A DNA stretch of 64,000 nt from Hermodice carunculata (taxonomy: Eukaryota > Annelida > Polychaeta > Eunicida > Amphinomidae), in contig OZ026628.1 of NCBI GenBank assembly GCA_964020975.1, forward strand, positions 56,123,532-56,187,531, given 5' to 3'. A program made the translations under genes and the position numbers. This document shows positions 23,689 to 34,000 of this stretch, one piece after another. The stretch's first letter is position 1. Every line of letters begins with the position of its first letter. The notes beneath the pieces were generated by a model, which did not search any database, was not told where the DNA came from, and saw only the letters and a list, made by a program, of their open reading frames with translations.

Positions 23689-24588
23689 GTAGCGGCGAGG
23701 CAGGCAACCAGCCAAGGCCATAGCCTGGGGCTGATGAGCGTTTATCTTTGCTTATCAACTGTCATTCCCTGAAGAAGGACTAATGATCCTAAAATTTGAG
23801 AAAAATATTAATAATTATGTACACAGCAATGAACTTGTTCTTTCATTTGGGTTAATCTGTTGCAGAGAATGATTCAGTTTTCATGGGTTCTAGACTGCAC
23901 TTCCTCTTCCTGTTTGCTTCAAAAAACAACTTCCGTGCCGCAAGCAATTCAGGCCATCCACTAGCAAGATAAGGGAGCATGAATTAATTTGTTTCCTGTA
24001 TGCACGTAACGGTTTAGCTTCCTTCGGGAGCTAATATGTAACAGCCAGGCTGTGGAAGCTCCAGAAGGCAAAGTACGACTCGCATGGCCTGCTATCGCAG
24101 GCATGCTCGTTTTGACTGGACGCTTTGTCACCCTACTGTGTTTGGTGTCTTTCCAAGGGTGATTCATATTTTGCGATGACTGCTGGGTGCTCGAGTATCT
24201 GTACGACGTAGCGGCGAGGCAGGGAACCAGCCAAGGCCATAGCCTGGGGCCGGTGAGCATTTATCTGTGCTTATCAACTGTCATTCCCTGAACAAGGACT
24301 AATGATCCGAAAATTTGAGAAAAATATTAATAATTATATACACGACAATGAACTTGTTCTTTCATTTGGGTTAATCTGTGGCGGAGCATGATTCAGTTTT
24401 CATGGGTTCTAGACTGCACTTCCGCTTCCTGTTTGCTTCAAAAAACAACTTCCGTGCCGCAAGCAATTCAGGCCATCCACTAGCAAGATAATGGAGCATT
24501 AATTAATTTGTTTCCTGTACGCACGTAACGGTTTAGCTCCCTTCGGGAGCTTTTAATTACTTTCAATGAGATATTTTTGTTGTCACTT
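23689..24588. repeat. Complex satellite array, left part
   Basis: About two units of the satellite described at 38666-49145. The marker word AAAATTTGAGAAAAATATTA occurs at about 23794 and 24310, 516 bp apart. The array enters mid-unit on the left (at CTGTACGACGTAGCGGCGAG). On the right it stops exactly at TTTTTGTTGTCACTT, where the hAT element starts. The missing continuation, CACTTAGATATTTTAGC, starts at 38666, so the two parts were one array before the insertion. Confidence 0.92.
24584..24588. other. 5-bp target-site duplication, left copy
   Basis: CACTT directly precedes the CAGGG end of the hAT element and is repeated directly after its other end (38666-38670). The uninterrupted satellite units, for example near 40690, have a single CACTT at this place. 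Confidence 0.88.
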
Positions 24589-24603
24589 CAGGGCTGTGCA
24601 TTT
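24589..24603 (+). repeat. hAT left terminal inverted repeat
   Basis: CAGGGCTGTGCATTT. Pairs with 38651-38665 at 14 of 15 positions. Confidence 0.88.
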
Positions 24604-24891
24604 GCCACGTCCGACGCCAGGGACTATTAATTTTACAGTCCGGGCTTGTTAAAATCTGCATGGGACAAGTCCTCGGGCTCATAAAAAAAACCCCATAAAA
24701 TAAAATAAAATGAATGAAATAAATCAACACCTTGTTTGTTTTGTATTGATGTCATACGGCTATGATGATCGATGTACAGGCAGATGGCCAAAGTGTGTGA
24801 GAGAGACGTTTCATGATTCGTCAGTTTCCGTGACTCTTATCCAATCACAGAACTTCTACCATAGCATAAACAAAAGTTGTCGTCACGCAAT

Positions 24892-25050
24892 ATGGCGGAT
24901 CAAGCCACAAACAGTTTGTTGAAGTTTGGGTTTTCCAAAAGCGGGACCGCCAAAAAACAAACAAAAAAAGGTGTTGGTGTTAACCAACCAGGATCAGCAG
25001 AAGCCAAAGACACCAAGTATGACAAGCATAAAAGGGAAAGGAAGTTCCAG
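24892..25050 (+). CDS. hAT transposase exon 1
   Basis: 53 codons from ATG, starting MADQATNSLLKFGF and ending KHKRERKFQ, then donor CAG|GTAAGA. Phase 0. The lysine-rich middle may serve as a nuclear localisation signal. Confidence 0.82.
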
Positions 25051-28000
25051 GTAAGACTGATGTGTTTTTAAACCGCCGGCGGCACTGCCTGCTGCAGGTT
25101 GCCTGGTATGCCAGTGAAACGTGTGGGCCGACATGTGTTATTAAGTCAGACTACCGCATGATGTATGCTGTCTTGTCAGTTTAGCCTCTACTCCATACTA
25201 AATACTTAAATACTCAAACATAACACTACTCAATTAATTTATATAAATAGAATGCTCACGCACAGAGATGGTTTATTCAGCAGAAAATACAAATGGCTGA
25301 GAAATAACGCCGAATCATAGAAGTCAGCAGCATACATCAAAGTATAACCATACTTAAACAAAAACTTACTCCAGACACTTATGAACCTTCTCAGCTTTAC
25401 GTCACCAACATAACCCCCGCACCAAAACCAGAGATAAAACATCATCCTGTACGACGACAAAAACTCTGGAAAGCGTAGGGTAAATTTAAAAAAAAAAAAA
25501 ATCCCATTTAGGAGACGACCAACTAATTTGTGAGCGTGGAATGTTGCATTCATTACACTCACCCTATATATACTACCCCAAGATTCTCACAGGGACCAAT
25601 CAGTATTGGACTTTATTCCCGCCAAACCGCTCATCCAATCAGAACCCTGCACTCTATATACCCCATTTCCCGCCAAATCGCAATTGTATTGCGTACCAGC
25701 TAAACAATATTTTCCGTCTATACTACATGTACCGACAGAAAATCATAGTTTAGCCTCTACTCCATACTAAATACTTAAATACTCAAACATAACACTACTC
25801 AATTAATTTATATAAATAGAATGCTCACGCACAGAGATGGACACAAAGTATAGAGACGTTATATAGAGCGCTGCCAAATGAAACATACATCACAATATGC
25901 TGAATACTATATTTACAATCCCAGAGATGCTGAAACACCAAGTTTCTCCTGCAGGGAGTCGTCAACATAACGGTCTTTTGACTTCTCTCTACTCCATCTG
26001 CCATGCCTTTGGAATAATCTATCCTTAACCCCCGCATGTGCAGCTGCAGTTGCACCTCCAGACCTAAATGAATGTATTGTGAAACTCTTAACGTCTGGTA
26101 AGAATTCTGCAAATCTTTGTCTCACTATTTCGTTTACCCTTGTATAGCTCACTGCTTTATTAACATGTACCAATTTAGAAAGCATGCCCGTGCGAAAACC
26201 AGGTTTAAAGAAAAACTGATCAGAAGTCCAATCAATTTTCGCAGCTTCTATAAACTTGACTAGGTTCATCACTGGGCATGATACATTACCAGTCTTACTG
26301 ATAACTATAACATTCCCACTTCGGTATTGGTCCGTTTTCCCCTTACGGATTTTAATTTCTACATGATTCTCAAATAGCTTGAAATCGTTACATCTTAGCA
26401 AGGATAATTCATTGTAACGTAAAAAACCTGAAAATGCTACCAAACACAAAGCTACATCCCTACGCGCTAGAACATCTACTGAATCGGCAAACTTTTCACA
26501 TAAACTTGCCAAGGCTTCCACTGGCAAAGCAGGCTTATGAACTGTAGGTTTTCCAAAAACACGCTTAGCAGACTCCACAATATTCTTAATCAAAAATTTT
26601 TCTAGAGGATTAGATATCGAAATTCCCCCTAAATCGTGTGCCCATTTAAGAGCATAGTAAATATTGGTAATTGAATGTGAAGAGTGTTTTTCTTCCAGCA
26701 TGCGGAGAAAGAAAATGGACAAATCCATAACTTTGGCTGGAAAAGCGATCATATTGTACTTCGCGGCAAACCTAGTCCATGCCTTTATGCCTGCCATATA
26801 CGAGTTCACGGTCCCAGCGGCCTTAGATCTCAAAAGTACATCTGGCAAAGCGTCCGCATAAGGATGTAACTGTGGTGCCAGGGAATCCTTGTACGAGTTA
26901 TCCAGAGGAGTGAATGCCCACAGGTTCATTTCTGCAAAATATACACCTGAATTAGGTACAAGCATAGTTCAAGAACCCAAGATGTGGGCAAAAACAATAT
27001 CCACTAAAGGTCTATACATCATAAATAGTAACACTTGTGAACACACGTGCATATAGAAATCAGCTTAACATGATATTAAAGTTATACATCATTTCTTGAC
27101 TGATCCAATATCATTGAAATAGAATACTCGAAATTCACTACAATAGTATTTAAATGAAGTATACAATTCTGCAAAAATTTGCACAATGCATACATTTTGC
27201 AAATTTACCCTCATGCATATGCCTCCTCGGTGGGCATACTGCTTTATCCCCAGTGGGACCCGTATAAACAATATCACACATCGCCTCCTCAGTGGGCTAT
27301 GAACGTCCAGTTCAGTAACTTCCCACTGTGGGGCACATAATGATAATATCGACACACCTCGCCTCCTCAGTGGGCTTTCAACACCAAGTTCAGCAATACC
27401 CCGCTATGGGGCGCATGCTAACCATATCATCACGCATCGCCTCCTCAGTGGGCCATAAGCGTCAAAAACCACGGTTCACCCAACATGGGCACCTGGCAGC
27501 AAAATCTCTTACACCACAAAAGTTATTGATATATTACACCCACCATGCTCCCCCTTGTTCATTTGTATAGACACACAGAACAAAAACCTTGTTTGGTAAG
27601 GCAAAAGCCCCGCAAAGCCACACGTTGTTGTAGCTCAAAATTAATGCGCAAAGCTAGCATACGAAATTTCAATTTTTCTTCTGAGAAAACCCCCTGTCCA
27701 TATTTCCCGCTAACTACAATACCAGCTTCGTCTGGGATTATCCTCCAATCCCACACAAATTTTGCCAAATGCAAGCCGTCAGGACATATAAGGGGCCAAT
27801 AATACCCTGATCTCCACACTGGTATAACCAACGCACCCTTAGCATTGCAGCTGCGGAAATGTGCCAAAACCTTGGGTATCATGCATGGGGGCGGTACCAC
27901 CCAATTATTTTCCCCATGCCAATCGAGACTGAAACTGTCAACTTGTTCCGCTCCTCGATTCCAGAATTTCGAATTAAAACGGGTACATTTGGTATTATAT

Positions 28001-31000
28001 GCAGTTGCAAATCTATCTATTGTGAAAGGTCCCCACAGCCTATCAAAAAAGCGAAACACATGGTGCGCAATACCCCAATCATCCTTGTCAACCAGCTTAC
28101 TAATTAAGTCAGCTTGAACATTCAATTCCCTTGGTATCCACACTACAGTGATCTGAATATTATTGTTACTACACAGGTCATTTATTTCCAGGGCCATAGT
28201 ATGCAAATCGAGCTTCATGCTTCCTCCATACACAATCTTTGCTACATTTGCATTGTCTGTATACCACTTAACTACCCGTCATTTCATTATGTCCTCCAAA
28301 CTGCCAAGTACATTTAAGATGGCCCTCAGTTCCCGCCAGGTGGAGCTACGGTCTCGCTCATTTATATCCCAATTACCATGTATCACCAATGATGAACTGC
28401 TCTCTTTATGTTCAGTGAACCATGTGGCAACCCCACCATAGGCGACCGCTGATGCATCACTATAGACATACGCGTCAAATTTAGCCGAATCATCCAAACA
28501 CACCTTCCAGTTGCACTTATTCAATGGTCCTACTTGCTCATACCAAAATACAAGTTCTGAAAGACAACCTGCATCCAGTGCAATCTTATCCTCCCATGAC
28601 CTACGACACTCAATGGCATGGTGCATATACCTGGAGTGAAATTTTACTTTGGCTCCCAGAACGTGATACATAGACACCAATTTACCCGCGATTCCCGCCA
28701 GGGTTTTAACTGGTACACTTTTCCAAAATCCTCCCAGCAAAAGATTTCTGATGTCCAATTTAGCGCTATCAATCCTCCGGGATGTTATGGATATAGTATT
28801 ATTGTCAAAATCAAGTTTGTGTCCCAGCCATTCTATATTGCGTGTCAGTTCCCAGTGACATTTGTTTGTACTTTCTATGAAACCAGATGATCGCAGATCC
28901 TGTCTGACAATAACAGAATGTTTCTTAGCTTCCATCTCCACTTGGGAACCCCCAATCCCATCATCAACATATAAAAGACATCAGATACCCTGTGCCCTCC
29001 ATTTGGTAACAAGCGGTTTACACAATTTAGTAAACAGATAAACTGCCGTACATAAACCAAAAGGAGGAACTGTAAACACAAAAAAATCGTTTCTGCCCTT
29101 GTACCGCCACTTGAAACCCAAGTAGGTATGGTATTCTGTGTATATTTCTATATGATGGTATGCCGAACGGATATCAAACGAAAATACAAAAGATCCGTTT
29201 TCAAATAGTGAACGCGCCATAGCAGTATCCTCCATTTTGAATTTGTGTTTATGCAAAAATAAATTTATATAACTAAGATCTAAAATCAGGCGTAATTTAC
29301 CACTTTTGTTCTCTTTCACTGACAGCGGATTTACCACATATGGTTTCGAATCTACTTTCCGTATACACCCTTTCTCCAGCAGTGTCGTTATTTCACTTTC
29401 AACAAATTCGTTATTCCTTAATGCAGACGCGTTTTTGTCAAACTCGCGTGTCTCGGGAGTTGCAAAAAAGGGCAACTTATACCCCTCATTTATTACATTG
29501 AGAATGAATTCCGACTCTGTAATGGATTTCCAAAAGCATAATGCCTCACATAATCTACCCTTAGGTGTCAAACTACCCTCATTTTGGGATTTCTGTGAAC
29601 AATAAATAGTACTTAACTGTCCCAGCTGTGCCTGTGGTTGTTGGCTAATCCTTTTCAGCACTCCACATTGACTTTTCCAATGGCCAGTTTGTCCACAAAG
29701 GAAGCAGGTATCCCTCGACCTATCCCTGCGGCCACCCGGTGCACTCCCGCCGGCACCTTGATTGCCCAAGCTGCCGCTGTCCATCCTGGGTCCTGCCTGG
29801 TACATAGGCACCCCAAACCGTCCTCGTTTGTTCTGTCTTTCCTTTTCTTCTTCCCTGGCCCTTTTCTCTGCCCTAGAAGCGGCCCTCCATAATTTCTTCT
29901 GATCTTCTTCATCGGAGCATACTTCATTAATCTCGTAATCTTCTACCACTTTCCAGCCTAACTTTTCAGAGTCCGCTATAAGAATTAGCTTTTGCCGTTG
30001 TTTAGTGCAGTCAATACCTTCCGATAAAGCCTCCCCGGCAGCGTCGTATTTCTTGTTTTCCAGGCTGGAACCAGCCCGCTGCATACAATCCAGGACTTTG
30101 GAGTTATGAATATACTGCTGTTCATTTCCTTTTTTCTTAAACGTCCTTCTCTCCGTATATTTCAGCCTCCTAATTTCATCCAGATTCTCATCAGCCCTGG
30201 CATGTATCTCAGACTTGAAAATATCCAATTTACTATCTATTAACGCTCCAATCTGACCCAATAGTGAAGCGTCGCGGTCTCTATAATCTTGAGGACGAAA
30301 GCTGAAGACCAACTAATTTGTGAGCGTGGAATGTTGCGTTCATTACACTCACCATATATATACTACCCCAAGATTCTCACAAGGACTAATCAGTATTGGA
30401 CTTTATTCCCGCCAAACCGCTCATCCAATCAGAACCCTGCACTCTATATACCCCATTTCCCGCCAAATCGCAATTGTATTGCGTACCAGCTAAACAATAT
30501 TTTCCGTCTATACTACATGTACCGACAGAAAATCATATTTGTCTTTGGTGTTAATTCTTCAGATATTTGTCGGATTGTGGATGACAGCATTGTACAGTAG
30601 ATAAATTGATCATTTATGGGAATCATTAAAGGCCGTTCATTAAAATGGAGACGCTCCACGGCTGGCATATTCAGTTGATAGTTGCGGTTGCCAAGGACTG
30701 AAATTCTAACCAATTTAATCATGACGGACGATCGAAAAAATTTTATAATCACATAAAACGGCAGTTTTAATTTGGATTCTGTCATCTCAAATTGACAAAT
30801 TCATAGAAGGGACGCTTCGATTTCCATTTCAGCTGGACGCTCAGCAGATTCAGTGTCAATATTACTGATTACATACCATGATGCTGAATTGGATTTGCAT
30901 TATAGTAAGCTCATTCAGCCAATTCATAAAGCATCTGTAAGTTTAAACAGTAACAGGTATCATTATCAAAATGAATTAAGGTCCACTGTCTTGACACAAA

Positions 31001-34000
31001 CTGAGAGAGACTGAGAGTGTTGTAAAATCTCTTTGTGTTTGAACTTTCAGACTTCATGGAAGACCACCTACCCATGGCTTGACTACATCCCCACAGAGGG
31101 CACTATGTGTTGTACTCTTTGCCAAAAATACCCCCTTCTAGCAGACCAGTCAAGTGTTTTGTACAAAGGCTGCAGCAATATGAGGGTGGAACCCTTGAAG
31201 CATCACAGTGTGTCAAAGCAACACATAGCCTGCTTCCAACAAATGCAAAGGTATTTATATTACTAAAATGGATAATCACAGATGAATTGAAGATTTTATA
31301 ATTCAATACAACAACATTGTCATCATGGATAAAAAAGATAAGATATTCCTACAGGGGCCTTCTTGTTGCAAATATCAATGGAATTATACTGAACCCCAAT
31401 GAAAAGTATCCACATGCCAATTTTGAAGTATTTTATTGTTTATACTTGAAACATTTCATACCTAGACGTGCTTAGAACTTAACAAAGCATTCACTTTTCT
31501 GGCGTAAAAATAATGTCACGCTCTACCGACATTAACGTCACTTACAGGCAAAAAATGTCATTAACTGCCCTAATTGAAAGTCACACAAATTTTTCTGTTC
31601 AATATGGGATGTGGCCACCTCGAGCATCAACACATGCTATACATCTGCGGCGCATACTGCTGACCAGGGTTTGAATTCTGTGTTGGGGAACATTATTCCA
31701 TTCTTCCTGCAGAGCTTGGATCAGCTGGTTTCGGGTAGTAGGCCTAGGTGTCCTCCGTTGAATACCTTGGCCTAACTGATCCCACAAATGTTCAATAGGG
31801 CTCAGATCGGGTGAGAACGCTGGCCATTCCATGACATTGATGTTGTTCTCATTGAGAAAGTTCATTGTTAATCTTGCAGAGTGTGCACGTGCATTGTCCT
31901 GCTGAAAGATCGCCAGATCTTGATGCTGCTCCATAAATGGGACCATGTGCGGCTCCAGCACCTCATCAATGTACCGCCTAGCATTGAGGATCCCTTGAAT
32001 GACCACTAGGGGTGTCCGGTAGCGGTTGCTGATGCCTGCCCACACCATGACAGAGGGTCCACCCCATCGATCTGCCTGACGGACACAGGCATCTGCATAT
32101 CTCTCCCCAGTCCGGCGCCACACACGTTCTCTGCCATCTGCTCTGCTGACACAAAAACGGGACTCGTCAGTAAAAAGGACGGTATTCCACTGCTGGCGAG
32201 TCCACCTGGAGTGTGCTCTACACCACTGCAGTCGTCTTTCTCTTCTGGGTTGGGTCAGCAGGTTACCCCTGTAAGGTCTTCTGGCTGTTAGGCCACTGCT
32301 CCTCAGTCGCCTCTCCACAGTAGAACTACTGACAGGACGGTGATTCACCCCTTGAGTCTCACGGGCTGTTTGGGCTGCTGTACGGAAACGGTCTCGCAGG
32401 TGCATCAGCCGGATGTGACGGTCTTGGCCAGGTGTTGTCAGTCTTTCTCGGCCAGGCCTAGGCCGATCATCTACGGATCCAGTTTCTTGTTGTCGTTCAA
32501 TTAGTCGTTGGATGGTGCGCCGAGTACACCCCATTCTTTGTGCGATTTGAGTGATTGGGACTCCACCCTCTGCAAGCCCAAAGCATGGTGTCTTTGACCT
32601 TGGCTCAGACGCGGCATGATCGCCTCAACACACCTGAGACCACTGGCTTTTTTCTTGGCTGAACATCCCTTTTTAAACCCACTGAAAACATCAGGTCATT
32701 TTAGCCATCCAATAGGAGTGGTGGTCAGAAGCCATATTCGGTGCACAAAAGTCACATGCATTATGTAACAACCCAGCAAAAGTTAAAAAGTTGTCCTGAA
32801 TGACCCTGATGTAGGCTCCAAACCATGCATATATGCACACACAGTACTTAGTAACTTACAAAATTAATGTGTTAATTTTTTTATGTGGATACTTTTCATT
32901 GGGGTTCAGTATAAAATGGAAATTGAAAAAATCTGTTTGAATGTGATAATTTTTCAGTTTTAAAATATACCTGTAACCTGATGATTGAATGGAGACTACT
33001 GCTTACTGTTCTGGCTTGCTAAATGAAGTATTGGTTTTGAATTTTCAATTATGTAACTGTTTAGTTATGAATTTTCAGTAATTAGTCTTTCATTAATTAA
33101 ATTTTCTTTCTTTGCTTTGGCTTTTTGTTCGTTAGCAATTGTAGAAAACCCAAGTTGTGGTCTCCACAAATTGGCAAGTGATATTAATTCAATCAAAATG
33201 AAAGAAATTAATTCAAATTTTGTATTCTAATTTGAATACTTGTATGCATAGTTATTAATTAACCTAAGGCCCAGGGCCCTGGCCCATAAACCTTACCATT
33301 TCATTGTATTTTATTAATTTTTACAGGGAGAATGAGGAGAGCCACTTCAAGGATATGATGAGTTCTTCCCTGTTTATTGGTGGCCCAAGGAAACAGCCTG
33401 CGCCCATATTATCTGCTTTTGTCAAGCTACAGAAACAAACACAGGAGAAATACACACACATTTTCAACACAACTTATATGCTTGCCAAGAACAATAAACC
33501 ATTGTCAGACATTGAAATGCAGATTACTCTGTTGGAAAAGTGTGGTGTACAGGTCGGGAACAAGGACCACTTGAATCGCTACGCAGCACGTCAGTTCGTC
33601 ACAAGCATCGTACACACTTTGGGTGATGATATCAAAAAAGCTGTAAGCGAAACTAAATTCATTTCTGTAATAAGTGATGGCTCAACTGACAGAGCCATCA
33701 TTGAGCAGGAAAGTGTATTGGTGAGATATGTTCATAGAGGCGAAGTGGTGACGTCATTTGTAAACGTTGTGGAGCTAGAGACAGTAGACGGATTAGGGGT
33801 GTATTCTGGCATAACTAAAGCTTTGGAAGGACTTGGTCTCAACTTTGATTTTCTCGGGAAAGCATCATCACCTGGGCCAGTCATAGTGTCAACAAACTTT
33901 GATGGAGCTGCTGTGATGCAAGGAAGCGTGAAGGGTGTGGCCACCCTCTTTCAAAAGAATATTGCGAAACATATTCAGCCTGTATGGTGTGTGGCTCATA

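Larger units (their letters stand above)
25178..30537 (-). mobile_element. YR retrotransposon with split direct repeats (Ngaro/PAT-like), fossil
   Basis: A DIRS-order element in intron 1 of the hAT gene, antisense to it. Read on the minus strand its layout is: repeat A1 (30537-30307), a gag-like region with a CCHC zinc knuckle (about 30312-29640), reverse transcriptase and RNase H (about 29600-27560), a tyrosine recombinase (26965-25913), repeat B1 (25840-25747), A2 (25747-25517), a 245-bp spacer, then B2 (25271-25178). This A1...B1-A2...B2 order of split direct repeats is the hallmark of Ngaro/PAT-type elements. A1 and A2 differ at four of 231 positions and B1 and B2 at none of 94, so the insertion is fairly young. 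The coding part looks broken in a few places. Confidence 0.87.

Noticed and set aside
24877-24891. An earlier start for the hAT transposase at a TTG codon
   Set aside because: ATG at 24892 has good context and is the first ATG in frame; a non-ATG start is not needed.
25178-25840. Direct repeats at 25178 and 25747 as LTRs of a small element
   Set aside because: They are the B1/B2 halves of the split direct repeats and pair with A1/A2 around the retroelement.
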